A stretch of 64,000 bases of DNA from Rhizobiales bacterium UBA3584 (GTDB taxonomy: Bacteria; Pseudomonadota; Alphaproteobacteria; Rhizobiales; Devosiaceae). The stretch covers positions 13,861-77,860 of the forward strand of contig DFMV01000069.1 in assembly GCA_002375765.1 (NCBI GenBank). The letters run 5' to 3'. Numbering within the stretch: position 1 is the first letter of the stretch; each line of letters starts with the position of its first letter. Of this stretch, positions 1 through 7,943 are shown one piece after another. Made by a program: the position numbers and the translations under genes. A model generated the notes under the pieces. The model ran no database searches, was not told where the DNA came from, and saw nothing but the letters and a program-made list of their open reading frames with translations.

Positions 1-273
1 ACTCTTGCCGATCGCCTGATGGTGCGCCCGCAGATCGTCGCGGAGGTCGAGGACATGGCGATGATGCGGCTTCTGGCCCGCGAAGATGTCGGCCTTGCCG
101 TCCTGCCGCCCATCGTCGTCAAGGACGAGCTGGCGGCCGGCCTCCTCGTCGAGGGCGATGAGCCGCTGGGGATCACGGAGACCTTCTTTGCCGTGACGAT
201 GGAACGGCGTTTTCCGAACCCGGCCTTGCGAATGCTCCTGCAGCAGGGCTCGGCGCAGATCGGAGTCGTTTAG
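1..273 (+). CDS. LysR-family regulator, C-terminal fragment (NhaR-like)
   Basis: The reading frame is open from base 1 to a TAG stop at 271-273, so this is the last 90 codons of a gene that begins outside the window. The sequence (QIVAEVEDMAMMRLLARE, then VGLAVLPP and a closing RRFPNPALRMLL) resembles the end of the effector-binding domain of LysR proteins and is closest in feel to NhaR, which activates sodium/proton antiporter genes. The HTH is not visible, so the subfamily is an inference. It converges on the OxyR-like gene with almost no gap. Confidence 0.7.
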   Translation, partial: TLADRLMVRPQIVAEVEDMAMMRLLAREDVGLAVLPPIVVKDELAAGLLVEGDEPLGITETFFAVTMERRFPNPALRMLLQQGSAQIGVV

Positions 274-1185
274 CTACCCGACGCCGAGCGCCTGTGCCGC
301 ATCCTTGGCCCTTTTGGCCAGTTCCTCAAAATGCGCCGCGCGGCCGGCCGTTGTCCTGAAGTAGACCCCGACTTCGCGGGTCTCGCGCCAGTCGCTCACC
401 TCAAGGAGATGCACGTCTTCCGCGTTGCGGAACTCCGCCCGTGCGTAAAGTTCTGGGAACAGGGAACAGCCCATACCTATCGAGACCATTTGGCGGATCG
501 CGTCGAGGCTGGTGCCGACATAGTCGTCGACGACCGTCGCACCCGACGCCTTCGCCAGGTGCTGGACATTTTCCAAAAGACGGTTGCCGCTCCCCAGTGC
601 CAGAAGGCGTTCGTTTGCCAGCTCCTTCATGGCAACGGATCGCCTTTGCGCAAAGCGGTGATCGGCCGGCACGCCGAGATAAAGCCGCTCGCTGCCAATC
701 GGGATGAAGGTCAAGGAGGGCTCGCCGCATGAGGGGCCGACACCGCAATCGAGCGTGCCTTCGGCGACAGAGGTTTCGATCGCGGCAGGGCGATCCTCGA
801 CGATATAGATTCTGAGGTCGGGATATGTCCGGTGGAGGGGCGGCAGGAAGGTCGGCAGGAAGTACGGCCCGAAGCTGGGAGGCGTACCCAGCCTGACGAC
901 ACCGCCCAAGGCAGCGCTGTCCTGCGCGACGGCATCCATCAGATCGGTCATCGCGGCAAGCGTAACGCGTGCTCCATGGAGAAAGCGTTCTCCGGCTGGC
1001 GTGATCAGGACCGCTGCCGAGGTCCGCTCGAAGAGCTGGATGCCGAGATTTTCTTCGACGATCCCAATTTGAACGGACAGCGTGGGTTGCGAGACATGGC
1101 AGCGCTTGGCGGCCTTGCCGAAATGACCGCATTCGGCAAGGGCGACGACATATTCGAGCTGGCGCAGGGTTGGTCGGAACGGCAT
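274..1185 (-). CDS. OxyR-like LysR-family transcriptional regulator lacking the peroxidatic cysteine
   Basis: A full-length LysR protein of 303 residues. The N-terminal winged HTH (about residues 5-65, with FGKAAKRCHVSQPTLS) is followed by a two-lobed effector domain that reads like OxyR (GTPPSFGPYFLPTFLPPL; the fold ends in GCSLFPELYA). In OxyR the peroxide-sensing cysteine lies in a Gly-His-Cys-Leu-Arg context; here the matching stretch is GSGNRLLENVQ with Asn201 at that place. Direct peroxide sensing by the classical disulfide therefore looks unlikely, although Cys147, Cys153 and Cys240 remain. An OxyR-type palindrome lies five bases upstream of the start, which suggests autoregulation. 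Confidence 0.85.
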   Translation of the reverse strand: MPFRPTLRQLEYVVALAECGHFGKAAKRCHVSQPTLSVQIGIVEENLGIQLFERTSAAVLITPAGERFLHGARVTLAAMTDLMDAVAQDSAALGGVVRLGTPPSFGPYFLPTFLPPLHRTYPDLRIYIVEDRPAAIETSVAEGTLDCGVGPSCGEPSLTFIPIGSERLYLGVPADHRFAQRRSVAMKELANERLLALGSGNRLLENVQHLAKASGATVVDDYVGTSLDAIRQMVSIGMGCSLFPELYARAEFRNAEDVHLLEVSDWRETREVGVYFRTTAGRAAHFEELAKRAKDAAQALGVG

Positions 1186-1189
1186 GGCT

Positions 1190-1206
1190 GATAGTTGACG
1201 ACTATC
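1190..1206. promoter_or_regulatory. OxyR/LysR-type operator palindrome
   Basis: GATAGT-TGACG-ACTATC is a perfect 6-bp inverted repeat with a 5-bp spacer. It contains ATAG-N7-CTAT, matching the OxyR half-site pattern except for one inner base. It sits in the divergent gap between the oxyR-like gene and the ydcH-like gene, and also overlaps a TTGACG hexamer that could be a plus-strand -35 box. Its position only five bases before the minus-strand start codon is unusually close. Confidence 0.6.
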
Positions 1207-1285
1207 ATGACGATTTCAACAATCAATTGGCGCAATCGCAAAGGCATACCCAAATCAGCCTCGTGGTCAACACGGAGGTATGAAC

Positions 1286-1525
1286 ATGGACCCGTTCCTG
1301 AACTCGCTGCGCAATCGTCGCGCACAAATCCAGGCCCGTATCGAGCATGAACAGGCGCGTCCCGCGCCCGACAGCCTGAGGCTCTACGGGTTAAAGAAGC
1401 TCAAGCTGCGGTTTCGCGAGCAGATCGAATATCTGGAGCGGCTCAACCGGGAAGGGCAGGCGACAGTCATCCCAGTGATCCGCCGCAGGTCCTTCACGCC
1501 AACGATGGCGCGGCCGCGGGCGTGA
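1286..1525 (+). CDS. YdcH-family (DUF465) small protein
   Basis: A 79-residue protein whose core (YGLKKLKLRFREQIEYLERL) is the helical-hairpin signature of DUF465/YdcH proteins, small cytosolic alphaproteobacterial proteins of unknown role. I chose the ATG at 1286 because GGAGG at 1274-1278 is seven bases upstream. The ATG at 1280 would leave one base between ribosome-binding site and start. The gene diverges from the OxyR-like regulator and may share its operator; the small membrane protein gene follows eleven bases later. Confidence 0.85.
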   Translation: MDPFLNSLRNRRAQIQARIEHEQARPAPDSLRLYGLKKLKLRFREQIEYLERLNREGQATVIPVIRRRSFTPTMARPRA

Positions 1526-1535
1526 GGGCGCATCC

Positions 1536-1823
1536 ATGCACCTTCAACCGCGCCAAGCGGCAAAGCTCAACCGTGTCGTCGGCTACGGCGGCGTTGCCCT
1601 GATCGTCGCATGGTCGCTGCTCGCGCTTGCTGCCTATGCCGCCGTCGAGGCGGCGGTCGGCTGGATGGCCGGCATGGGCGCTGCCGATGGCCTGATCGCC
1701 TGGTTCGCACAGATCGCCGCGCCGCTTGACGGACCGCTGATCGCGATCGTGTGGCTTGTCGGCGTCGCGATCCTGGGCGTTGTGACCGTCCTGATCCGCC
1801 GTTTGACTTCGGCCGCAACCTAG
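1536..1823 (+). CDS. Small membrane protein of unknown function (two predicted TM helices)
   Basis: A 95-residue protein with two clear hydrophobic segments: about residues 16-40 (GGVALIVAWSLLALAAYAAV) and 66-88 (GPLIAIVWLVGVAILGVVTVLI). They are joined by an alanine/glycine-rich loop with amphipathic character. I do not recognise a family. It lies close behind the YdcH gene and ends just before a strong hairpin, so the two probably form one short transcription unit. Confidence 0.65.
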   Translation: MHLQPRQAAKLNRVVGYGGVALIVAWSLLALAAYAAVEAAVGWMAGMGAADGLIAWFAQIAAPLDGPLIAIVWLVGVAILGVVTVLIRRLTSAAT

Positions 1824-1831
1824 CTGGTCTA

Positions 1832-1861
1832 CCGCCGCCGATCCTGCGGGATCGGCGGCGG
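1832..1861 (+). terminator. 13-bp perfect hairpin after the small membrane protein gene
   Basis: The arms 1832-1844 and 1849-1861 (CCGCCGCCGATCC and its exact complement) enclose a TGCG tetraloop. No U-tract follows, so it could be a terminator, or the first element of the TerC leader. Confidence 0.5.
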
Positions 1862-1878
1862 ACATGTTGATTGCCCCA

Positions 1879-1933
1879 GTCCGGGCCCCTCTGGCGAGAG
1901 ATGCCGGTCCTCTCGCGATGTCGGACATTTTTT
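1879..1933 (+). promoter_or_regulatory. Terminator-like attenuator in the TerC leader
   Basis: GTCCG (1879-1883) pairs with CGGAC (1922-1926) and encloses GCGAGAG/CTCTCGC (1894-1900 with 1910-1916). The structure is followed directly by A and six T (1927-1933). It lies 30 bases before the TerC GTG start. TerC/Alx genes in other bacteria are often controlled by manganese-sensing yybP-ykoY leaders. I could not find that riboswitch's conserved sequence, so a metal-responsive attenuator is only an inference. Confidence 0.45.
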
Positions 1934-1962
1934 CACCGTGGACGACCGGCTGGAGAGTTCAC

Positions 1963-2970
1963 GTGGAATTTGCATTTCTGTTCGCCGACTGGCTCGGCAA
2001 GCCGGTCTGGATGTGGCTCGGCTTCATCTCGATTGTTATCGCGCTTCTGGTCTTCGACCTCGGCGTCCTTCACCGTGACAATCACGAGATCGAGGTGCGC
2101 GAAAGCCTGATCCTGTCGTCGATGTACATCACCCTCGGTCTGGCCTTCGGCGGCTTTGTCTGGTGGCAGCTCGGCGCGGAATCCGGTATGAACTATGTGA
2201 CGGGTTTCGTGGTCGAAAAGACGCTGGCGCTCGACAACGTTTTCGTCATCGCGCTGATTTTCTCCTTTTTCGCGGTTCCGCGCAAATACCAGCACCGCGT
2301 GCTTTTCTGGGGCATCCTCGGCGTCATCGTCCTGCGCGCCATCATGATCGGCCTCGGCGCGACGCTCGTCTCGCAGTTCTCCTGGGTGCTCTACATCTTC
2401 GCCGCGTTCCTGGTGATCACCGGCATCAAGATGCTGTGGATCGGCGACAAGGAGCCCGAGATCGGCAATAACCCCATCGTCGGCTTCCTGCGGCGGCGCT
2501 TCAACGTGACCGACGAACACCACGGCCAGGATTTCTTCGTCAAGAAGCCCGATCCGAAAACTGGCAAGCTCGTCTGGTTCATGACGCCGCTTTTCATGGC
2601 GCTGGTGATGGTCGAGATCGCCGACGTGATCTTCGCCGTGGATTCGGTACCGGCGATCTTCGCTATCACGACGGACCCATTCATCGTCTACACGTCGAAC
2701 ATCTTCGCCATTCTCGGCCTGCGCGCGCTCTACTTCGCGCTCGCTGCGATGATCCACCGGTTCCAATACCTAAAGCCGGCGCTCGCGATCGTGCTGATCT
2801 TCATCGGGTCGAAGATCTTCGTCGCTGACCTGCTCGGTCTCGAGAAGTTCCCCGCCGCGCTCTCGCTTGGCATCACCTTCGCTATCATCGCGTCGGGCGT
2901 GGTCTGGAGCCTGGTAAAGACGCGGTCTCAGCCGCCGCATATCGGGCCGGAAGAATTGCCGCGCCCCTAA
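1963..2970 (+). CDS. TerC/Alx-family integral membrane protein
   Basis: A polytopic inner-membrane protein of 335 residues with about eight hydrophobic segments. It carries the TerC-family landmarks LVFDLGVLHR near the start, VEKTLALDNVFVI, and VEIADVIFAVDSVPAI with acidic residues inside the membrane. Family members have been linked to tellurite resistance, manganese export and metal loading of exported proteins. The frame opens earlier (ATG 1864 and 1918), but GTG 1963 has GGAG seven bases upstream and gives the usual short N-terminus. The earlier starts would place the attenuator hairpins inside the coding region. Confidence 0.9.
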   Translation: MEFAFLFADWLGKPVWMWLGFISIVIALLVFDLGVLHRDNHEIEVRESLILSSMYITLGLAFGGFVWWQLGAESGMNYVTGFVVEKTLALDNVFVIALIFSFFAVPRKYQHRVLFWGILGVIVLRAIMIGLGATLVSQFSWVLYIFAAFLVITGIKMLWIGDKEPEIGNNPIVGFLRRRFNVTDEHHGQDFFVKKPDPKTGKLVWFMTPLFMALVMVEIADVIFAVDSVPAIFAITTDPFIVYTSNIFAILGLRALYFALAAMIHRFQYLKPALAIVLIFIGSKIFVADLLGLEKFPAALSLGITFAIIASGVVWSLVKTRSQPPHIGPEELPRP

Positions 2971-3069
2971 GGCTCGGCCCTGGCGCTGGACAGCAAGTCC
3001 ATCGCCAGGGCTGCCAGATGGCGCACTTGGAATTGAGCTCGACATGTTCGGACGCAAGGAGTTGAAACA

Positions 3070-3384
3070 ATGCGCGACATGCTGGTCGCCCTGATCACCT
3101 TTCTTCTTCTCGAGCCGCTGCAGCAGGACATCGCAAGGTCGCTTGCCGACACCAGCGCCCCGCAGGAGGTAGTGGCCTCGCTCGTCGCCTGTGTAACCGA
3201 GCAAGGAGCGCAGATCGTCAACCGTGCTTTGGACGATCTGTGGTGGGCGTCATCAAGCGCATTCGGCGTCTGGATCGGTTTTGCCGACCCGGTCACGCTG
3301 CTTACCGAGGCTGCACCGGAATGCGTGGCAGCCATCGACGCCGCCCGGCCGTTTCTTGAGCCACTAGAAGGCGCCAGTGGGTAA
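3070..3384 (+). CDS. Hypothetical protein with N-terminal hydrophobic segment
   Basis: A 104-residue protein preceded by AAGGAG at 3056-3061, eight bases before the ATG. Residues 4-15 (MLVALITFLLLE) could be a weak signal sequence or anchor. The rest is helical and acidic with two cysteines (about residues 41 and 85). I recognise no family. It stands alone between the TerC gene and another small membrane protein. Confidence 0.55.
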   Translation: MRDMLVALITFLLLEPLQQDIARSLADTSAPQEVVASLVACVTEQGAQIVNRALDDLWWASSSAFGVWIGFADPVTLLTEAAPECVAAIDAARPFLEPLEGASG

Positions 3385-3474
3385 GCGCAGAGCGACAACG
3401 GGAGGGCCGCAGTTCGTTCACTGGCTTGCGGCCGCGATGACGCTAGGGACGTTCATAAAACGAGCAGCCGACAC

Positions 3475-3723
3475 ATGCATAACCTCTCCACCATACTCGA
3501 TCTTTCCATCGTCGGCTTTGCGATGGCATCCGCCTGGCTCTGGTGGGCATCCGGCCGTCACCGGGTCAGGCGGATCACGCGGCGCGAGGAACTGAGCGCC
3601 GCGGACATCAATCGGTTGGTCGTCGCGTTAAACCGGTCACAGATGCTCAATACGCGCGCGGCATTCACGACGGCCTGTGCTGGCGCACTTGCAGCAATCC
3701 GGCTGGCCTTGGACCTTGCATAA
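3475..3723 (+). CDS. Hypothetical small protein with one membrane helix
   Basis: An 82-residue frame with a hydrophobic segment at about residues 10-26 (LSIVGFAMASAWLWWAS), then a basic patch (RHRVRRITRR) and a second alanine-rich stretch at the end. The ribosome-binding site is weak, but composition and clean spacing to the ExoD gene favour a real gene. A longer overlapping frame from 3377 lacks such features. Function unknown. Confidence 0.45.
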   Translation: MHNLSTILDLSIVGFAMASAWLWWASGRHRVRRITRREELSAADINRLVVALNRSQMLNTRAAFTTACAGALAAIRLALDLA

Positions 3724-3754
3724 GATGCCGGAAGAACAGCGTGAGGCTAGACAC

Positions 3755-4432
3755 ATGCCCCGACTTGCCATCACTCAGAAACGAGGATCAGATCGTCGCG
3801 TGCTGGCTGTTGACGAGGACGCTGTACCGCCCACCGCGTCGGAAGTAATCGACGATCTGCTGGCGGCCTGCAAAGATCGGGATCGCATCGCGATCGGTGA
3901 TGTGGTCGACCGACTCGGTGCGGCCGGGTTCCCGATGCTGGTTCTGGTCCTCGTGCTGCCAGCGCTCATTCCGATCCCGGGGCCATACGGCATGGTGTTC
4001 GGCACGGCGGTTGCAGTCCTTGCCATTCAGATGATCATTGGCCGTCGCAAGCCGTGGCTGCCCGCCGTGCTCACTCGGCGGTCTGTCTCAACCAGAGTGC
4101 TGACAAACGCCGGCAAGCGAGCGCGCGGCTGGCTGGTTGCGATCGAATACCTGCACGCGCCGGGCCGCTTCAAGTGGCTTGCCGGACGTCAGGCCGGCCG
4201 CGTCGCGGGTTTGATGATCCTGCCTCTCTCCATCATGATCGGGTTGCCGATACCTTTCGGCAACGTGCCGCCCGTCGCCGCCATCGCCATGATCGCGTTC
4301 GCCTTGATCTTGCGGGATGGGCTTGCACTTATTCTCGCGTTTGTCGCGGCCATTCTGGCAGCAGCGTGGGTCGCTTTCGTGTTCTGGTTCGGAGGCGAAC
4401 TTCTCAACCGGATCTGGCCGCTGTTTGGCTGA
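3755..4432 (+). CDS. exoD: ExoD-family exopolysaccharide synthesis protein
   Basis: An inner-membrane protein of 225 residues. ExoD, first described in rhizobia, is needed for normal exopolysaccharide production and alkali tolerance; its biochemical role is unsettled. Visible family features are a soluble start (ASEVIDDLLAACKDRDRIAIGDVVDRL), the Pro-Gly rich PALIPIPGPYG loop, and paired hydrophobic stretches including MIGLPIPFGNVPP and LILRDGLALILAFVAAI. I chose ATG 3755 because GAGG lies eight bases upstream; ATG 3725 has no ribosome-binding site. Confidence 0.85.
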   Translation: MPRLAITQKRGSDRRVLAVDEDAVPPTASEVIDDLLAACKDRDRIAIGDVVDRLGAAGFPMLVLVLVLPALIPIPGPYGMVFGTAVAVLAIQMIIGRRKPWLPAVLTRRSVSTRVLTNAGKRARGWLVAIEYLHAPGRFKWLAGRQAGRVAGLMILPLSIMIGLPIPFGNVPPVAAIAMIAFALILRDGLALILAFVAAILAAAWVAFVFWFGGELLNRIWPLFG

Positions 4433-4479
4433 TCGCGAGCAATCGTTCTTGCCGACAGGGCGAGCGGCGTTAAAGCTCC

Positions 4480-4713
4480 ATGGACAGGACGTTTCAACAA
4501 GAAGTCGAATCCGCGCTGGAGAGCCTCGCAACCGACCGCAATGGGTTGGCACGCCGGTTGGGATTGGCCGTAGGATCGCTCAGAGCCTGAGAAAATCGCG
4601 GCGCGCCGCCCTATGCCCGACTTGTACTCGCCGCTCTGGTGGCCGGGCTTGATCTGGCGGAAATCCTCGCCTGCGAGCGTCGATCCAACCGCCGGTCGTC
4701 CAACGTCAACTAG
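4480..4713 (+). pseudogene. Small HTH-like gene interrupted by one in-frame TGA
   Basis: From ATG 4480 the frame reads a helix-rich start and LARRLGLAVGSLRA, then TGA at 4588-4590, then continues in the same frame as ENRGAPPYARLVLAALVAGLDLAE to TAG at 4711-4713. The motif would normally read SLRAWENRG, as in Cro/CI-like HTH proteins, so TGA replaces a TGG tryptophan codon. The reading frame is otherwise intact over about 77 codons. It is either a recent nonsense mutation or, less likely, read through. Confidence 0.6.
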
Positions 4714-4775
4714 CTCCAAATATCGATCCGCCTGCTCGGCAACATCTCTGCGGCTAGGCGGTCAGGGCGGATCGA

Positions 4776-5596
4776 TATGCCATCCACTACATCGACCTCG
4801 ACAGGTTCAAGTTCGTCAACGATCCGCTCGGCCATCCGGCGGGGCCCCGCTGTGCGACTGGTCGGCGCCCGCCTTATAAAGCTGTGCGCGGACGAGGGCC
4901 TTGTTGCGCGCTTCGACGGCGACGAATTCGTCGGAATGCAAGCGGAGTTCGACAAAATGTCGCCGGAAAGCATGGCGCGCCGCCTCGTCGACCTCTTGTC
5001 GCGGACGTACATCATCGAAGGGCGTTCGGTGAATGTCTGAGCCAGCCTCGGCGTGGCCATGGGCGACGCGGGCTCGGATGTTTCCGAAACATCTCGAACG
5101 CCGATCTGGCGCTCTATGCGGCCAAACGGGGCGGCCGCAGCTGTCATCGATTTTTTCGATCCATGCATGAAAGACGCGGTGGAGGCGCGCCGGGGCTTGG
5201 AAAGCGCCTTGCGCGCCGCGCTGGCGCTTGAGGTGTTCAGTCTTGTCTACCAACCGCAGGTCGACCTTGCGACCGCAACCGTGACGGGCTTCGAAGCTCT
5301 GCTTCGGTGGACCCGTTCGGACCGAACGGCGGTGACCCCGGCCAGTTTCATAACGTTGGCCGAGGCAATAGGCCGGATGCCGGCGATCGGCGAATGGGTG
5401 CTGCGAACGGCGACGCGCGATGCAGCATCCTAGAACGGAACGCTGTCCGGTCTCGGTCAATATCCCGCCCCTGCAGTTCAAAGATGCAAAGCTTGCCGAA
5501 ACGGTCCTGTCGGCCGTCGCTTCGTCCGGCCTCGCGCCGTCGCGGCTCGATCTGGAGATCACCGAAGGCACGCTCCTCGACAACTGCCGCCATTAG
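4776..5596 (+). pseudogene. Degraded GGDEF-EAL (cyclic-di-GMP) gene remnant
   Basis: Pieces of one tandem GGDEF-EAL protein can be read across three frames. YAIHYIDLDRFKFVND begins at 4776. RFDGDEFVGM is the GGDEF motif with Gly to Asp. A TGA at 5038-5040 replaces the Ser of VNVSASLG. NADLALYAAK follows in another frame. The EAL part starts with FSLVYQPQVDLATATVTGF, meets TAG at 5431-5433 and a further shift to VSVNIPPLQF, and ends at TAG 5594-5596 after LDLEITEGTLL. At least four frameshifts and two internal stops are needed, and the C-terminal half of EAL is missing. Confidence 0.85.
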
Positions 5597-6301
5597 CGTG
5601 AATGACCGCTTCTGGGCGCAGGCAAAGCTGGCATCTACGACCGACATGGGGGCGCTTTGCTGCCGTCCACACAGACCGACCTGAACGTCCGCTTTCAGGC
5701 GCAGGCAAAGTCTGCCCGAACGTCTGGCATGGTGGCGCATTGCGGTCAAAGTACAGTAGCCTGCTGAACGGCCGCTTTCCCGGCTTGGGCGCCCAGAAGC
5801 GGTCGGGCAGCTTGCCACCCCGTTACTGTCGTCGTCTTAGATCAGCCGACCGGCCACTCCCGGGACGCTTGAGCAGCGCCTAAATGAAGGCAATGGGGGC
5901 GCATTGCTGCAGTTCATGCCAGCATTTACTTGGATGCCGTGGCGACTTAAAGGTGGCCGATTGAAAGTGGACACGCTCACCCCACGAGAAAATTTCGGCG
6001 GGTCCACAGGTCAATTCGCAGGCCTGTCCGCTGATCCGAAATCGTTTCGGCAGCGCCAACTTAATGGGAGCACTTCATTAATGAGACCGCACGCCCGGAT
6101 CGATTCGGTCCTGCGCGCCTGGATCTTACTTTGAAGTCTCGCGGCCGCAGTTGGACCGCGTATCGCTCAGTCGCTGCGCCGACCATACGAAAGCGATCGC
6201 TAAACTACGGGTTTCAGTGGTAGCAATATGGTTGCAATGCTAGGCCGCGAAACTTGAGGCTGAGAGGGCGGCCGCACAACCTATTGTTTTTATTGTGATT
6301 T
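5597..6301. repeat. Gene-free stretch with diverged interspersed repeats
   Basis: No convincing gene is visible in these 705 bases. Two related copies of a roughly 70-bp unit lie at about 5600-5670 and 5682-5749, sharing CCGCTT and GGCGCAGGCAAAG, and ending in an ATGG(G/T)GGCGC(A/T)TTGC block. A third partial copy of that ending lies near 5888-5910. They look like old degenerate repeats piled up downstream of the tRNA locus. Confidence 0.5.
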
Positions 6302-6352
6302 TTGGCGCACCCGACACGATTCGAACGTGTGACCTCTGCCTTCGGAGGGCAG
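6302..6352. other. att site 1: duplicated 3' end of tRNA-Arg(CCG)
   Basis: These 51 bases are identical to 37414-37464, the 3' part of the intact tRNA-Arg gene from the encoded CCA through the T arm to the anticodon stem. Past 6352 the match stops, so no functional tRNA can be made here. It is the outer (left) attachment site of the tandem element array, and an integrase gene begins just downstream. Confidence 0.93.
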
Positions 6353-6454
6353 ACGTGTTCGTCACGTCAGATGTGCATGATAACGGTGACGCCAAAAGAA
6401 TCAATAGCTTGCGGCAAAGTGGGCTCATAGATATAACACGCCGCACAGATAACA

Positions 6455-6475
6455 GTGTGGGACAGCGTGTGGGAC
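6455..6475. repeat. Tandem GTGTGGGAC repeats next to att site 1
   Basis: GTGTGGGAC occurs at 6455-6463 and again at 6467-6475, a 12-bp period. They overlap the possible GTG starts of the integrase, and could be arm-type integrase sites or an operator. Confidence 0.4.
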
Positions 6476-7767
6476 GGCCCTCTATATCCGAAATTGACAG
6501 CCCTTCCAAGCGCGCTCGCTTGGAGCCGCGCAAGAACCCGTATTGGGTGGGTGTGAGCGGCGGCCGTGGTGGCGTTTCGCTTGGCTACCGCAAACCCGCG
6601 CGGGGCCCCGGCAGTTGGGTGGCCAAGGTGGTGTTGGAGGGCAACCGGGTGGAGGAACGGCTGGGCTCCGCCGACGATGAGGGCGCAGCGCACGGCGCGC
6701 TGACCTATCGCATGGCCGTAGCCGACGTGCTGGAGTGGGGCCGACAGCAACAAGCAGCAATCGAGGGTCGGGAAGCATCGGCGCCTCGCACCGGCCCGAC
6801 GGTCACCACGGCAGTCAATGAGTACGTCAAAGAACGGCTCGCACGGTCGAAGCGCGACGGTACGATCACCAAAGGGCGGCTCGAGAACCACGTGCTAAGC
6901 GATGCCGACTTCGCCAAGACGCCCCTTTCCAAGTTGCGCGCCGCTACTATCCAGCAGTGGCGCGAACGCCTGACCGCCGAACCGGTCGATCAGGACGACG
7001 ATCGCAAACGCTTGGCCCCCTCGTCGGTCAATCGCGTCTTGAACGACCTTCGCGCCGCGCTTAATGCCAGCGCCGAGAAGCACCGCCGGCAGTTGCCCGC
7101 GGCTCTTTCCGCGGAGATCAAGGTGGGCACGAGGGCGATGCGTGTGGCGACGGAAGCCCGCAAGCAGTTGCTGGCCGATGGGCAGATCAAGGCGGTGGTC
7201 GACGCGGCTTTTGAGGTGGACGCCGATGGCGATTTCGGGCGGCTGGTGTTGCTCGCTGCCAGCACCGGCGCACGATATTCCCAGATCACGCGCATTCGCG
7301 TGGGCGGGCTCCAGATCCCGAACAAACGCATAATGGTGCCAGGCGCGAGCAAGGGCCGCTCCGCCACGGCTCGTCCGCCGGTGGCCGTCCCGTTGTCCGA
7401 CGCCGTTATCGAAAGGCTGTTGCCTGCGGTGGAAGGCCGCGCAGCCGACGAGCCCCTTCTGATGCGGTGGGCCTATCGCAACATCGGGCCGTTCAAATGG
7501 GAAAAGGATCGCCGCCGCCCTTGGGGGGCAGCATATGAGATCGAGAAGCCCTGGGCCGCAACCATTGAGCGCGCCGAAGTGCCAGTCGATACGATTATGT
7601 ATGCCCTACGGCATTCGTCGATCGTGCGCGGGCTGCGGGCCGGCCTGCCGATCCGCCTTGTCGCCAGCTTGCACGACACGTCTTCGGAGATGGTCGAAAA
7701 CCACTATTCGGCCTTCATCGTGGACATGACAGAAGACCTTGCGCGGCGGGCGTCCCTAGAAATTTAA
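6469..7767 (+). CDS. Tyrosine recombinase (integrase) of element A
   Basis: A phage-type integrase of about 432 residues that would catalyse site-specific recombination at the tRNA-Arg site. The catalytic pattern is visible: Arg in ASTGARYSQI, the HxxR box as YALRHSSIVRG, a late SLHDTSSEMVENHYS with the tyrosine nucleophile, and a glycine-rich N-terminal block (GVSLGYRKPARGPGSW) typical of a rhizobial integrase group. The frame stays open back into the att site, where the translation is tRNA sequence, so that part cannot be native. GTG 6469 places about 20 residues before the conserved RARLEPRKNPYW. No clear ribosome-binding site is seen, so the start is uncertain (GTG 6457 and TTG 6520 are alternatives). 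Confidence 0.9.
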   Translation: MGRPSISEIDSPSKRARLEPRKNPYWVGVSGGRGGVSLGYRKPARGPGSWVAKVVLEGNRVEERLGSADDEGAAHGALTYRMAVADVLEWGRQQQAAIEGREASAPRTGPTVTTAVNEYVKERLARSKRDGTITKGRLENHVLSDADFAKTPLSKLRAATIQQWRERLTAEPVDQDDDRKRLAPSSVNRVLNDLRAALNASAEKHRRQLPAALSAEIKVGTRAMRVATEARKQLLADGQIKAVVDAAFEVDADGDFGRLVLLAASTGARYSQITRIRVGGLQIPNKRIMVPGASKGRSATARPPVAVPLSDAVIERLLPAVEGRAADEPLLMRWAYRNIGPFKWEKDRRRPWGAAYEIEKPWAATIERAEVPVDTIMYALRHSSIVRGLRAGLPIRLVASLHDTSSEMVENHYSAFIVDMTEDLARRASLEI

Positions 7768-7829
7768 CCCGATCTCGGTTACTTGTTATTGCCATCACCG
7801 GAATCATCGGTTACAAGGACATTTGCGCG

Positions 7830-7850
7830 CCACGAAATTTCTCGTGGTTT
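7830..7850 (+). terminator. Weak hairpin after the element A integrase
   Basis: CCACGA (7830-7835) and TCGTGG (7842-7847) enclose AATTTC and are followed by three T. It could end the integrase transcript. Confidence 0.3.
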
Positions 7851-7943
7851 CATGACATCGTTAGCATCGTTTTCCTCGCTTAGCGCTCCACGATAACCAA
7901 GCACGACCCCAAGCTGGGTCTGCTCGCTCGTCCGGAGAAAACG

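Noticed and set aside
5597-6301. Small frames in the decay zone as genes
   Set aside because: No ribosome-binding sites, no recognisable domains, and repeats run through them.
6295-6468. Extension of the integrase frame back into the att site
   Set aside because: The translated residues ([12 protein letters not shown]) are tRNA sequence and the same peptide appears at 37401 from the intact tRNA, so it is not native protein.
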